Below are positions 34,326-47,585 of a stretch of DNA of 64,000 bases, one piece after another. The notes beneath the pieces were generated by a model that searched no databases, had not been told where the DNA came from, and saw nothing but the letters and a program-made list of their open reading frames with translations. How positions within the stretch are numbered: position 1 is the stretch's first letter; each line of letters begins with the position of its first letter. The translations under genes and the position numbers were made by a program. This stretch comes from Castor canadensis (Eukaryota > Chordata > Mammalia > Rodentia > Castoridae), in the NCBI RefSeq assembly GCF_047511655.1, contig NC_133397.1, positions 10,875,501-10,939,500 of the forward strand, written 5' to 3'.

Positions 34326-35906
34326 TTTAAAAGATGGGGAAATCCCATGAAGTAATATATACCAGGATGATGAATCCAAACTGTAATACAAGTATATGAA
34401 AGAAATTAAAAGATTTAGGAGCAGGCAAGGGGATGACTTCATAATTACTAAATCAGTGGTGTTTACGAGATTAAAAGCAAAAACAATTGTATATAAGAAC
34501 TGCAGTCCAGTTGCTAAAGTTGTTTCCCATGGAGATATTAATTAATAACTCATAATCCTAAACATGGATACTGAACTGAAGAATTTGCTACCTGGATGGC
34601 AGGTGGAAGGAGCCAGTTTTCTTAAGACAGAGTGGTGATTTAGAAACAATAAGTGAAGGAGGCTAGAATGATCCATGTGAAAATGGATTGAGTTGAGGAC
34701 ATCAGTCTGAACTCTTGTTTGACTTGTGTAGGTCCACATGAATTCATATAGAAATAGCTGAGAATATGTTTGGTTGCTATATACACATGGCGTGATACAT
34801 AAATAACATAACATTTTAGATGAGATACTGAAACAGAAAAGAAACACTAAGGACTTTATTAAATGATAAACTATCACTATTGGTTCATTAATTCTAACAA
34901 ATATATTGTACTGCCATGTAATGTTAATAATAGGGTAACTGTGTAAGAGTATATGAGAACACTGAATATTCTCTGCTTAATGTCTTCATAAAAATAAAGA
35001 CATTCCCAAAACAAAGTGTATTTAAATATATATGAATAAATTATAGCAGAGATCATATAACTTGGTATATTTCAGATTTAGTCAGTCATGTAAGTATCTG
35101 AGATAACCATGCAATTACTTGATTTTCAAAGTTCTCATTCCATTCTAAATTTCTGGAAAATGTACAGCTCTATGATACCACTTGTGCTGTAAATTGAAGG
35201 TACAAGTTACTATTCCTTATTATTGCTTGTGTGACAGTTTTCAACAAAAAAATTTATAATGATTTTTATATGGAGGTACTCTTTTTAAGAATATCCAAAA
35301 TGAAGCTGTAATCTTTATAGTTTTGCAACAACCTCAGTGATATTTCCTTAATCATGGCTTTAATAAAAATAATTCTGTTCCTACTATAATTTTGTAGCAT
35401 TTCTTAGAGTAACAGGAAAACTGTAAGCTCTTCTGTGGTACCCACTGCCTTATGCTTTGAGAACTTCAGTGAATCTGCTTATCTTTTCTTCATTTTCATT
35501 CATTAGAAGACTGTAGTGACAATGTTTTTACCCTTAAACTCTATATTCACTGGGCCTCTATGTAAACTAGAGGACTCCAGGAAGGACAGACACAGCTGCC
35601 ACAAACAAGTAGTTCATCATATCACAGGGGAAGCAGAAGTACAGACACAATTTTTGTGTATAATATAATAAAAACCATAATAAAAATAGAAAAGGTAACT
35701 TACATTCACAGAATAGAGACTACCAAATTGTGGTGTGCTTATCATAAGGGCATGTGTTCTGTGTGTGTTCATGTGGGTGTATGAGAACATGACATTGAAA
35801 TTTTAGTAATGTGAATACCATTGAAATAAACTTTGGTAGGTGATTTAGCTTCTTTCGAAATAACCGTATGTGAGGCATTAATGAGCAATGAAAGAGCAAG
35901 AGGATC
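34326..35906. other. Unassigned sequence
   Basis: No gene or clear repeat. The 111-codon reverse frame at 34542-34877 has no recognised domain and is not bounded by plausible gene signals. Confidence 0.5.
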
Positions 35907-35918
35907 AAAAGAGTGTAG
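35907..35918. repeat. Target-site duplication, left copy
   Basis: The 12 bases 'aaaagagtgtag' recur at 37996-38007 on the far side of the L1. The sequence across the left edge reads 'gatcaaaag', so the nicked strand would be CTTTT/GATC, close to the L1 endonuclease preference TTTT/AA. Confidence 0.85.
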
Positions 35919-36938
35919 GAATGAGCAAACTAAGAATGTATGAAAACAATTCCATTTACAATAGCCTCAAAAACAATCAAATACCTAGGTGTAAACCTAA
36001 CAAAAGATGTGAGAGACCTCTACAAGGAAAACTATACACTTCTGAAGAAAAAAATTGAGGAAGACTATAGAAAGTGGAGAGATCTCCCATGCTCATAGAT
36101 TGGTAGAATCAACATAGTAAAAATGTCTATACTCCCAAAAGTAATCTTCATGTTTAATGCAATTCCCATCAAAATTCCAGTGACATTCATTAAAGAGATT
36201 GAAAAATCTACTGTGAAATTTATATGGAAACACAAGAGGCCACGAATAGCCAAGGCAATACTCAGTCAAAAGAACAATGCAGGAGGTATCACCATACCTG
36301 ACTTCAAACTATATTACAAAGCAATAACAATAAAAACAGAATGATACTGGCACAAAAACAGACATGAAGACCAGTGGAACAGAATAGAGGACCCAGATAT
36401 GAAGCCAGACAACTATAACCAACTTGTCTTTGACAAAGGAGCTAAAAATATACGATGGAAAAATAGCAGCCTCTTCAACAAAAACTGCTGGGAAAACTGG
36501 TTAGCAGTCTGCAAAAAAACTGAAACTAGATCCATGTATATCACCCTATACTAATATTAACTCAAAATGGATCAAGGATCTTAATATCAGAACACAAACT
36601 CTAAAGTTGATACAGGAAAGAGTAGGAAATACTCTGGAATTAGTAGGTAAGGTAAGAACTTTCTCAACAGAACCCCAGCAGCACAGCAACTAAGAGACAG
36701 CATAGATAAATGGGACCTCATAAAACTAAAAAGCTTCTGCTCAACAAAAGAAATGGTCTCTAAACTGAAGAGACCACCCACAGAGTGAGAGAAAATATTT
36801 GACAGCTACACATCAGACAAAGGACTGATAACCAGAATATATAGGGAACTTAAAAAAACTAAATTCTCCCAAAACTAATGAACCAATAAAGAAATGGGCA
36901 AGTGACTAAACAGAACTTTCTCAAAAGAAGAAATTCAA

Positions 36939-37508
36939 ATGGCCAAAAAACACATGAAAAAATGCTCACCATCTCTAGCAATAAAGGAAATGCAAATTAA
37001 AAACACGCTAAGATTCCACCTCACCCCTGTTAGAATAGCCATCATTAGAAACACCACCAACAACAGGTGTTGGCGAGGATGTGGGGAAAAAGGAACCCTC
37101 TTACACTGTTGGTGGGAATGTGAACTAGTACAACCACTCTGGAAAAAAATTTGGAGGCTACTTAAAAAGCTAGACATTGATCTACCATTTGATCCAGCAA
37201 TACCACTCTTGGGGATATACCCAAAAGACTGTGACACAGGTTACTCCAGAGGCACCTGCACACCCATGTTTATTGCGGCACTATTCACAATAGCCAAGTT
37301 ATGGAAACAGCCAAGATGCCCCAGCACTGACGAATGGATTAAGAAAATGTGGTATCTCTACACAATGGAATTTTATGCAGCCATGAAGAAGAACGAAATG
37401 TTATCATTCGCTGATAAATGGATGGAATTGGAGAACATCAATCTGAATGAGGTTAGCAGGGTCCAAAAGACCAAAAATCATATGTTCTCTCTCATATGCA
37501 GACATTAG
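36939..37508 (+). pseudogene. L1 ORF2 C-terminal domain, 189 codons open
   Basis: The open frame covers the ORF2 C-terminal region to its natural stop. It retains the zinc-knuckle-like pattern of L1 ORF2: C44, C48, H56 and C61, spaced C-x3-C-x7-H-x4-C. A tryptophan-rich stretch and the H-M-F-S-L-I-C-R-H end follow. This domain is needed for ORF2 function and RNA binding. The start methionine is internal to ORF2, so this is a fragment and not a gene. The full protein is interrupted upstream. Confidence 0.85.
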
Positions 37509-37883
37509 ATCAAGGGCAAACACAGCAAGGGGATTGGACTTTGATCACATGATAAAGTGAGAGCACACAAGGGAGGGGTGAGTATAGGTAAGACAGCTCA
37601 AAAACTAGATAGCATTTGTTGCCCTCAATGTAGAGAAACTAAAGCAGATACTTTAAAGCCACTGAGGCCAATAGGAGAAGGGGACCAGGAACTAGAGAAA
37701 AGGTTAGATCAAAAAGAATTAACCTAGAAGGTAACACACATGCACAGGAAATCAATCCGAGTCAACTCCCTGTACAGCTATCTTTATCTTAACCAGCAAA
37801 AACCCTTGTTCCTTCCTATTATTTCCTATACTCTCTCTTCAACAAAATTAGAGATAAGAGCAAAATAGTTTCTGCTGGGTATT

Positions 37884-37947
37884 GAGGGAGTAGGAGGGGA
37901 GAGGGAGGGGGCGGGGGGGTAAGGGAAGGGACGGGGGAAGGAAGGAG
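37884..37947 (+). repeat. G-rich polypurine tract of the L1 3' UTR
   Basis: More than eight runs of three or more G occur within 64 bases, including a run of seven. Such a tract is a known feature of mammalian L1 3' UTRs and could form G-quadruplex DNA or RNA. Confidence 0.85.
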
Positions 37948-37995
37948 AAATGACCCAAACATTGTATGCACATATGAATAAAATAAAAATTAAAA

Positions 37996-38007
37996 AAAAG
38001 AGTGTAG
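37996..38007. repeat. Target-site duplication, right copy
   Basis: Exact repeat of 35907-35918, directly after the L1 A-tail. The first A residues cannot be separated from the tail. Confidence 0.85.
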
Positions 38008-41000
38008 AAGAGTACTGGTAATTCTTAAGACTAAGAAACAGACTATGTGACAGGGAAGAGTTGAAGGTGAGGCTCAAAACATCTGTCAGATCTGAAATCC
38101 TTTACCAGTGCACTCAGGAGATGTTTAGGACCTTACAATCCACCACCAGTTAGAAATCCTTTGTCTAGAAAGACAGTCAATCTACCTGCTCAAAATCCTA
38201 AGGAAACATGAGCTTTGTCTTAGGGTTACATTTTAACTATGTCTTATAGCTACTGACCTATCTAGCTAGGGAAGTCCTTTTCTTTTTAAGTTTTATGTTT
38301 CTGTATCTGCCCCCACCCATTATTCTTTGCACTTCTTATGCTTTCTTTTTTTCCTCGTGCAAAGCCACCGTTCTGGCATATATTCACAGATACAGAACAT
38401 GAGGAGTTTCTGTTGAATTATGTTCCAAAAGAATACATTAGTGTTTTATTGATACATCAAAAATAAATATTGAGTACACACATATGGTATGTATGGTGCC
38501 AGTTTAATTGCTCTCATTGTTTAAAGGGACAATGGTGATGGTGGCAACAGCCTCTTAAAATGCTGCCTTGTGTATGGTCAAGAAAAGAGAAGACAGAGAA
38601 GAATTGAAATGTAGTTTAGTTGTTTTGCTTGAAGGACAAAAATAATATTTTGTTGATCAGGACATGAGAACAGTGTCATGAGGTAAAAGGTAAAAGCATC
38701 TTTTACCGTTATACATTTGTTTCTGAAATAGACCTCTAGTTTATGTTTGGTAGGAGAATGAGTGCGTGTTTAAACAAAAACTGACTATCTTAATCCAGCT
38801 ACTATTTTCAAAGAAATCTACTCATAATTAACTTAGTTCTTCTGGATCCTCACATAGAAATTTTCTACTACTTTGAAGGCTTCTGATACTCCTGTTTATT
38901 GTGTTTTGTTTTTACAAATAACACTTGTAGAAAATTTTTAATTTTTGTATTTTCATTCACATTTTAAATCATCTCTATATTCCTTTATCTCATATTTATG
39001 ACTAAATAGTTGAATGTCTTTTCACTCTTTTTTGAAATGGTGAACAGGATGTATTATATACTATATCAAAGTTTGAAAACACAAAATGTTATGGAACATA
39101 GTATTTCGTGAATGTATCAATGCCCTTTGGATTCCCACTTAAACTATACAATTCTCATAAAGTAACTCTCATAAAGTAAGCTAACACATTTCAGAAAAAA
39201 GTAGCTGTATTGGAAAGATGTGGCAGAGATTCTTATACAAAATTGTCCAATCAAAAGTAGCCACAACAGTGTCAAAACTCATCTTGCAAACAATGACTAT
39301 TGAGTGAAAAATTGATAATTATGAGGTTGGACAAATATGATGTTTTAAACTCATGTTTAGATTTTTCAATGTGTGTACTCAAATTTCCCTTGAATTGAGA
39401 CAAACAAGTCACCTTATTCTAGACATTATTCTAGGAGCTGTATTTACCAATATAAATAAAACTCAGTTTCCTTTCCTCAAGATGGTCACAGTGCTGTTGA
39501 GAATAATGAGGAAAAAGGACATAACAACACATTTGATGGAATATGCACTCATCTTCCCATGCCCACATCAAATATCACCATATTTGTAAATAATCTGTCT
39601 TTAACACTTGTTGCAAACATACACACATCACACACATTTGTACAGCACCTTATGAAAAACACAAGCAAATGTTATATATTTTATTTTCTCTAAAGCTACT
39701 TATTATAAAGAAAGCATTTACAAAGAACTTTATGGGAAAACAGAATTATAGTAACTCAGTTTATTTTTCTTTTTGAATTTTACTTGTCCAGTAGGTAAAT
39801 GAGATAAGTAAGAGCCAGGAAATGTACTCCTCTTTAAATAAAAAATTGATCTTTAGAAATTTAAAATCTACTTACAGATGTTTCCCAGGAGAGATTATAG
39901 GTTTTAGTCTATGGGTCTGTATTGTAGCACCAGAGTCCTGCCTAAGCCTACTTCATGACTTGGCTAGAGAACTGTCTATCACTCATCATCATAGATAAAG
40001 TCCTTTGAAAATTATATCTTTAAATGAGCCAGAACAAACCCAAGTCATCAAATATAATTTCAATGATGATTCTCACTGTTTTACATTTGAATACTTCCCC
40101 AAATGGTTGTAATTTATTAATGTCAGATTAAAGGACTCCATTCATTTTTCCTGTTCAGTAAAGAGACAGTTAATGAACGATGCTTGGCCAGGCTTCTAAT
40201 GAGTGATTCTAGTTGTGTGCAGCTCTCCATGTAAGGGACTCAGCTAATGCCAGCAGACTACTGATATGTTTTTCATCCATGCAGAATATGTCTCTTTAAA
40301 CAACTTTTGAATAATGAGATGGCAATTATGTCTTCAAGGGTTGAATAGGAAAAGATGTGGGCTTATAACTGTCTTCTGTTCCATGAACTAATACAAGAAC
40401 TCCTATTTTCTTCACTTTCCCCTGTTTCAGAGAGATTTCCATAACATGTGAAGAGAAGGTATGGTAAGTATTGGTGCCCACTGTCAAATTTTTCTTAATG
40501 AAGAAGGGTTGAGAAAAAAAGTCCTTGCCATTTGTATTATTATCAACAACAGTGATGAACAATTTGGTTTAGTTTGTACAATGGATTGATATTTACTCAT
40601 ATCACAAAATTAAAAAAAACATAAAGACTGATTTAAAAGTTTAAAACATGAAAGAAGATTATTGATGTTTTATGAGCATACAGATCTGAAAGCTTTCATG
40701 GCATGGTGCATACTAACTCCCAATTGACTAAGTGGAAGGAACTGAAAAGATTAAGGAGTGGAGGAGAGTGACATTGTCTAGAGAGATAGACGTAACACAT
40801 GGTTGATTCAATTTGGTTTCTTTTCAGAAAATGCGACCATACTCAAGTGTCATGCTGCTTTAATATGACAATCCAGGCTCTAAATCACTATCCTTGTGCA
40901 TTAAGAAATGGATTAGATTGGCTTGTTTTCCCATTTAATGCATTTTTCTTTTTAAATGTAATTTTTCATTGTTATCAATGTGATACCTGTACAAAGGGAT

Positions 41001-41309
41001 ACAAATTGTACTACAAAGCTGATAATAAAAAACAGAAATAACCAGACCCACCTCTTCCTGACAATTCTTGTTCTCTGAAAGCTACAACTATCGGTGGTTT
41101 TAGCTATGTGTCCTGACATTTACTCTGCACTTCTTAATAATATTTATACAAATTTGTCTTGCTTATCGGCCTTATGTATTACCTAGGGAAAATAGTTTCA
41201 CTGAAATTATGAGTTAATTCCCTTTTCTTTCTCTCATTCTGATAGATTTATTTTTAATTTATTTTTTATCATCGTAATGATGGCATTGGTAATCGCAGTG
41301 GTAAATCAT
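38008..41309. other. Unassigned sequence, about 3.3 kb
   Basis: No gene or confident repeat. Frames at 39353-39589, 40326-40562 (reverse) and 40799-41041 are 78-80 codons with no domain. The 39415-39520 part (cattattctaggagctgtat) has a flavour of an old mammalian-wide repeat but I cannot assign it. Confidence 0.5.
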
Positions 41310-41475
41310 TGACCATAATTTATATTTACTGAAATGATTTCTCTTAACCAAGCATTTTGCTGTGTACTTTGTATACATTCTCATTGTGAAATCCTTATAA
41401 AATCCTTGTAAAGGAAATGTTTTTATTTTACAGATGAGGCAAATAGGCTCAAAGATGTTAACTTACCTCTGTAGG
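41310..41475 (+). mobile_element. MIR SINE
   Basis: The core 'tattttacagatgaggcaaa' followed by 'aggctcaaagatgttaactt' is the MIR 3' core, preceded by the usual 'tacattctcattgtgaaatc' region. An ancient tRNA-derived SINE, shared across mammals. Confidence 0.75.
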
Positions 41476-42184
41476 ATATTCCTTATTGGTGTCAATTCTC
41501 CTAAGAAGTAGATATACCTTATTTTCACTGGAATCATAATTTTATTACCTTTTCACTTGACATAAAACCATCATAAACCATATTTCTTTTTGTCATTACA
41601 AACAATATTCCAAAGGAAAATTCATCTTAGCCTATTAGGGCCTCTACTATTACAATGACTCTGATCTTGATTCCAATTTAATTGCCATTTTGTACATTGC
41701 TAAGATAAATATTTTTGTGCATAATTTGAGGAAATGTTAAACAATTCTTTTGTGCTTCAGGTAGCATTTTTGGGTAAGATGCAACTAGTGAGTATGCATT
41801 AAAAATAATTTCTGAAAAAAATAGGAAAATATGAATAACGGCCAGAGACATGGATCAATCTTACACAGAAGCAAAATTGTGGTCATGGGTTTCTACTTAA
41901 TTATGATTTTATAGAAAGTGGAAAACAGTTCCTGCTCAGTAGGTGCCAAGATTAAACGAGGGTTTAGAGACAGCTGCCTTTGAGATAATGTAATGAGGAG
42001 GTAATCGAGAGTCCTTCAGACAACAGAAGCAATAACAGAACTGTGCTTTCACCTACTGATTTGTTTAAAATTATAGAGGATTATAGAACAAAAATTTCTT
42101 TAAACTAACAGGTAAGTAATTACATTTACATCCCTTATAGAGCAATTTATATGTATATGTATGTATACCACATGGTTTACTAGG
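41476..42184. other. Unassigned sequence, possibly old L1M
   Basis: Words such as 'gtcattacaaacaatattcc' and 'ttttgtgcataatttgagga' hint at antisense ancient L1 around 41580-41800, but the match is too weak to call. Confidence 0.3.
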
Positions 42185-42320
42185 TCCCACAGATATGAGG
42201 TGGTTTGTTTAATACCATAAGGCATTAGCAGAAATCAGTCAGCTAATGGAAGATTGAGGCCTGAAATTAGATCTTATGAGTCTGTTTTCACCTCTCTTTC
42301 CACTACAAGAGCTATAGTAA
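42185..42320 (+). mobile_element. MIR SINE fragment
   Basis: The words 'cagtcagctaatggaagatt', 'gaggcctgaaattagatctt' and 'tctttccactacaag' follow the 3' half of MIR. Confidence 0.55.
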
Positions 42321-42399
42321 AATGTTGTGTCCATAAGAAACAGGTTTAAAGAACAACTGGTTAGTGTGTTGTCCTCCTAAGTTTTAAAGAGAATGTTGA

Positions 42400-43014
42400 A
42401 CTCTTGTAACTTATTGACAGGAATGTAAAATGATATACACCTGTGTCAAAGAGTATGATAGCTCTTTAAAAAATGAAAAATAGAACTATCAAATGATCCA
42501 GCAAATTCACTACTGTGTATATACCAAATAAAATGAAATTGTATCAGAGTGCTCATGTTAATTTCAACACTATTCAAATGACCAAGAAATGCAAACAATT
42601 TAAGTGTCCATCAGCTGATATATGAATGAAGACAATGTAACCACAATACAACATTTTTCAACCACAAGAAAGAATAAAATCCTGTCACTTGCAACAACAT
42701 AAACAGAACTAGACACGATTATGTTGAGTGGCATAGTCCAGACACAGAAATATCACATGGCCTCACTCATAAATGGAATCTAAACAACTTGATCGCTTTG
42801 AAGAAGTTGCGAGTGGAATGGTTGTTACCAAAGGCCTGTGAGCACAGGTGTGGGGAAGAAGGGATAGAGTATAAGTTACAGTTGGAGAGGAGTAAGAAGT
42901 TCGGGGGAGCTGTTGCCTGATAGAGTGACCATATAAGACAATAGCAAACTCTATGCTTCAAATAGCTAGAAGAAAAGATTTTGAAAGTTTTTGCTGTAAA
43001 GAAATGATAAATGG
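42400..43014 (+). mobile_element. L1 ORF2 end and 3' UTR
   Basis: Forward L1 landmarks are 'tgacaggaatgtaaaatgat', 'tttaagtgtccatcagctga', 'cctcactcataaatggaatc' and a UTR part 'gagtggaatggttgttacc'. It stops where a B1-like SINE begins. Confidence 0.7.
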
Positions 43015-43115
43015 ACAGGCATGGTGACACATGCCTGTAATCACAAGCACTCAGGAAGCTGAAGCAGGAAGATCATGAATTTGAGGCTAACCTGGATTAC
43101 ATAGTGTTATACAAA
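43015..43115 (+). mobile_element. B1-like (7SL-derived) SINE
   Basis: Contains the 7SL-type core: 'caggcatggtgacacatgcc', 'tgtaatcacaagcactcagg' and 'ttgaggctaacctggattac'. It has the internal RNA polymerase III A and B box regions in damaged form. It lies between two forward L1 pieces. Confidence 0.8.
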
Positions 43116-43432
43116 AACAATGAAATATTACACAGCATTAAAAAGAAAAGAAGCCTTAACATATGTTAAAATAAGGATCAATCTTGAGGAGATTGTGCTA
43201 AGTGCAATAAACCAGTCATAAAAAGTCAAATCCTGTATGATTCCATTTATGTGAGGTATTTACTGTAGTCAAAGTCACAGAAGCAGAGAATGCTGGTTCC
43301 AGGGATGGGTGAGGAGAGAGTGGCACTAGTGGTGACAGTATGTACTCTTTACTAATCAATCCTACTTACCAATTGTTAAGATGCTAAGTTTATGTTATGA
43401 GTATTTTACCACACTAAATTTTGAAAAGAAAA
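43116..43432 (+). mobile_element. Old L1M ORF2 end and 3' UTR
   Basis: It starts 'gaaatattacacagcattaa', continues 'taaaaagtcaaatcctgtat' and 'gattccatttatgtgaggta', and ends 'gagtattttaccacactaaa'. The order fits an old L1ME-type 3' end. It repeats ORF2 positions already present in 42400-43014, so it is a separate element. Confidence 0.7.
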
Positions 43433-43864
43433 TGCTGTAATTGTTCTTTCTCCCTTACTGTGAAAAATCTGGACTGGATAAAAACTCAGTCCCTAGAATA
43501 GCTAATAGCTACCGTATGGCAATTCTTGTGGAAAAAGTGGTGTTGAGATCTGGAATGATCATTTTTCCCATGGGTGTTCATATAATTAATATCTTAAATC
43601 ATGAAATGTGTTGTCTCCACATGAAAATCTTCTAGTGTGTTAAAAAAATTCACAAACAGAAATTAATATGTGAGCTTGTGATTGTGTTTGTTCACAGAAG
43701 AATACCTGTGTGACAATATTCTCATTTCCAGGTCATTTTAATACTTTATCTGAGTGAATTTAAATTGAAGACTTCTATGTGTAATTCTTTTTAAATTATC
43801 CTCTTTTCAGGGAAGCCCAGAAGTATTCCCCCAGCAGTAGAAGAGAACAGCTCCTTCACCTATT
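43433..43864. other. Unassigned sequence
   Basis: A 64-codon frame at 43441-43635 has no recognised domain. No repeat identified. Confidence 0.5.
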
Positions 43865-45078
43865 TTTTGTTATAAATTTTTATTAAGATATATTCATTAT
43901 TTGGGGGGATTCATATTGACAACTTCAAATAGGCTTATATTGTATATTAGTTAGATCACCCCCATTGTCTGTCTCCCATAGCCTTCTCCCCATCCCACTC
44001 ATAATAGTTGCAAGAGGTTTTTTTGTTCCCTTTCATGTAAGTATATGAAGTCCATCAACTATATACACTTGCCTTAATCGCCTTCATTTAGCCACCCTCT
44101 TCCTATTGTACCCACCCCCCACATATATACTGAACCTATTTTATAGTCCTGTCTTTTGTTATTAATATTTAAGTAGAGGTGCAAAGGGGTGTCTCAATGT
44201 ATTCCTGCTGTGAGTATACTTTACTTTGGTCAGTTCATCCCCTTCTATTACTCACCCTTATCCCTTTACCTCCCAACCCCCATTTTCAACAGCTTTCAGT
44301 ACATATTCCTGTTTTGTAGTATTATTGATGTTCTATCATTCTCTTTTTCTTTCCCCTTTTCCCAGAGTTCCATAGAGTAGTTCCATTATTACAAACATTT
44401 TCTACATCTGGGTTTCTATGTGATCATGCTTGTTTTTTGTGTATATGTTTATCTTTAGGCTCTTTTGCGTATGAGAGGAAACATGTGGCCTTTGTCTTTT
44501 TGAGCTTGACTTATTTCACTTAACACGATGTCCTTCAATTGCATCCATTTATTTTCCAACCACATGTCATTATTCCTTATATCTGAGTAAAATTCCATTG
44601 TGTATATATACCACATTTTCTTGATCCATTCATCAGTTGTAGGGCATCTGGGTTATTTCCATAGCTTGGCTATTGTGATGCAATGAACATTGTTGTACAC
44701 GTCTCTATTGTATTCTGACTTTCCTTTGTGTATATTCCCCAGAGTTGGTATCACTAGGTCACATGATAATTTTATCTTCAGTTTTTTGAGGAATCTCCAT
44801 ACTGCTTTCCATAATGGTTGTACTAATTAGCATTCCAACCAATAGTGTGTAAGGGTTCCTGTTTCACCGTATCCTCGCCAGCATTTGTGGTTGTTATGCC
44901 CTTGAATATGGCCATTTTAACTGGAGTGAAATGAAATCTAAGTGTAGTTTTGATTTGTATCTCTTTTATAGCCAGAGAAGTTGAATGCTTCTACATGTAT
45001 TTACTGGCTAATTGTACTTCTTCCTTTGAGAATTCCCTGCTTAATTCATGTGCCCATTTCGTCCTTGGGGTACTGATT
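43865..45078 (-). mobile_element. 5'-truncated L1, 3' UTR and ORF2 end
   Basis: The + strand starts T-rich (ttttttgttataaattttt) and carries the same UTR lineage as 10789-11391: 'tatgaagtccatcaactata', 'caaaggggtgtctcaatgta', 'tcccattattacaaac'-type words. It then runs backwards through ORF2 ('cacgatgtccttcaattgc', 'catactgctttccataatgg') and ends near 'gtactgattctc'. Divergence from the 10.8-kb copy is moderate, so both come from one lineage. Confidence 0.8.
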
Positions 45079-47384
45079 CTCTTCACTTTTATGTAGTGGC
45101 CTGTGATACACTTGATTAGCATTGCTTTTAATTTTAGCCAACCAAAGTTGTTTTTGAAATATACAGAAGAGAAAATAATGCTTTGGCATTTCAGAGCTAT
45201 AATTTCCGCATCTTCAGGATGTTCTGTATTCTATAAAAAGGGAAACCCAGAAGAAATCAACAAGAAATACCAAAGAAATTATGCCATGGTAGTAGTGCTT
45301 TCCAGGTAAGAATCACAAAGCATTTGTCAGAAATCTGGAGTTGGGAACACCTTACTAAGATAAAAGACCTGAAGTTGCTTCTCATTCAAAATCACTTACC
45401 CTCAGTGATAATAACTACATTGGAAGGTTCTACTTACATTAAAGTTTATAGGGTTTAAAAGTACTAGGTAAGTACACTATTTAGTCCTCGTAAGTGTTTT
45501 AAAATGATAGTAATTTATTTGCAATATGGCTTTCACATACTTGACTAATGTAGCATAAAAGAGGAATGAACCTTATTAGTTCACAGTCACTTTCACAAAC
45601 TAAAGCTATGGCAAATCTTAATTCTCTATGTGGTTTTCTTTAACTCTTACTCCTTTGAACAAGGCCCCTTCATTCTGCCACTTTGTTTAATTCTCTTGGA
45701 AATCACAGGACTAAACTTGATCAGAATGTGGACTGCCTCCTAATCCTGAAGACCAATGATCACTGGTGAAAATACACTCAAGGTTCCCGTCTGTACTACC
45801 AGCAGGAAGCACCAAACACCAGGCATCGCAAATTGCATGATTTCCCCTGTCAACCAGAATTGCCTTTCTCTGTGGTTGACCCCAGTGTTAGAGCTCTTCA
45901 TTTTCAGACAGGTACTTATTTAAAATTATTGGTTATGTTAGCCACCCACAATTTGTTGACAGTTGACACTTGAAATATGGTGAGTAATCACTTAATTTGC
46001 ATTAGCATGAAAACAGATATCTTGCTTTCCCAGATGCTAGTTTGATATACTTAGAATGCTCAAAATTTAAAATATCAATGTTGAATGGAAACCTAGGTCC
46101 CATCAATCCACAAATTATGGAGATTTGGATGAACAGATTTAAAAAAGGAAAGTAACTTTCTTCTAAAGTCAACTAACATGAGTTAAACAGTAAAAGCCAT
46201 TGTCAAGAGACTGCAAAAGGTTTGTGCTTTTATATCATTTGTAAGCTAACAGTTATGTGTAAGCCACAGTTTCACTCATGCTTGTGGAAGATCTGAGATT
46301 TCAGGGTGAGATACAAAGGGTTTTTTATTCCTTCTAGCAGCAGAACAAATTTCATGTTTGAACTAGTTCCCAGTTTTCTGAAGTACTACAGGACCAGTCC
46401 AGAGATATTCCCAAGGAGATACTATGTGTACAGTGAGCTTATGATACCGGTAAGTAACCCTAACAGGATGTGGGAGAACCTACCCAAACTTGATCCAGGA
46501 TGCTCTTAGACTTGCCTGGAGAATTTTGTTCAACATACTTAGAACCTGTCTAAGCATACCTCCACATTCACATTCTGAACTACTTAGAGTACATTGTGGT
46601 AGTTGCAAAAAGAAGAGGTTTTTTTCTTTTATCTAGATTCAATTTCTAGCAAGGAATTCATTCCTTTTTACTACATATTTTTCAGAGAATGAAATTAATA
46701 CAGGGGCATCATTTCCTGACTGTAGCATTTCTGAGGAACATGGATTAACACATAAGCCTAGGAATCTGACTCCCCCTGGTACATTGGGACAAAGTTTTGT
46801 CTCCTACATATATATTGGCAGTTCCACTCATTACTAGTAGATACCTAAGACAACCTATGGATATTTTGAGTTTCCAGCTTTCTATTCTTCTCTGTCTCAA
46901 GTAAAGTTACCTTTTAAAATTCATGTATACATTTAAATAACATTTCTAGGTGTTTGCAATGATATTCTATGCTTTCTAGTTTGCCAAGAGTCCTCTACAT
47001 AGAAGTCTTTTATTTCTTCTTATCTTCAGGCATATGGATTTTGTTTTCAGACATATGTGTTGCTTATTTTCCAAAACCATGGTCCAGCTTTCTCTTTTAT
47101 CCCTGCTTTGTGCATACCCTTCCATCCACTAGAAAGTCTGCCCTCTTTGATTTCTATCAGTTGAACTCCATTTCTTGCTGAAAGTCCATTGTAGTCATCT
47201 CTGCATGGGAAACTATGGAAACCTATATGCAAATATGGTTCTGCCTTACTTTGAAATAAAACTTTCTCTGTTCATCTAGATATTTTGACATTTATCTTCT
47301 TCAATCTTCATTGAATTTTATCAGTCACATTATTACTATTACTAAAAATATCAATAATGGAACACCTATAATTTGAACTAGGAA
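45079..47384. other. Unassigned sequence, about 2.3 kb
   Basis: Largely free of recognisable repeats. Frames at 45103-45309, 46306-46509 and 46969-47181 are 67-70 codons long and carry no known domain. Confidence 0.5.
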
Positions 47385-47585
47385 TTGGACTTTGTACTTT
47401 ACAATGTTCCCTAATCTTGGAAGTTATCTTTTGAAGTAAGTATTTTAATCCTTACTTTTAGTTGAGATAATTATGCCCTTACAAGTCAATGAACATTCTA
47501 GAATATACATAACTAGTGAGTGAGATTTAGAAAGAGAATACAAATCTATATATTTCAACTCCCTAATCCATCTTCCAACTATACT
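47385..47585 (+). mobile_element. MIR SINE
   Basis: It follows MIR order: 'ggactttgtactttacaatg', 'gaagtaagtattttaatcc', 'gttgagataattatgccct', 'aactagtgagtgagatttag' and 'ccctaatccatcttccaact'. Ancient and degraded. Confidence 0.65.

Larger units (their letters stand above)
35919..37995 (+). mobile_element. Young 5'-truncated L1 insertion
   Basis: This is the best preserved L1 in the window at about 2.08 kb. It starts inside ORF2, runs through the C-terminus (stop at 37506-37508), then a 3' UTR with a G-rich tract, and ends 'gaataaaataaaaatt' plus a short A-tail. It is flanked by a 12-bp target duplication. One TGG codon has become TGA (36342-36344) and a few frameshifts exist, so it is dead but comparatively recent. 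Its 3' UTR lineage differs from the other L1 copies here. Confidence 0.9.

Noticed and set aside
36939-37508. 189-codon frame as an independent gene
   Set aside because: It is the C-terminal part of L1 ORF2 inside a truncated insertion. The methionine is internal and there is no promoter of its own.
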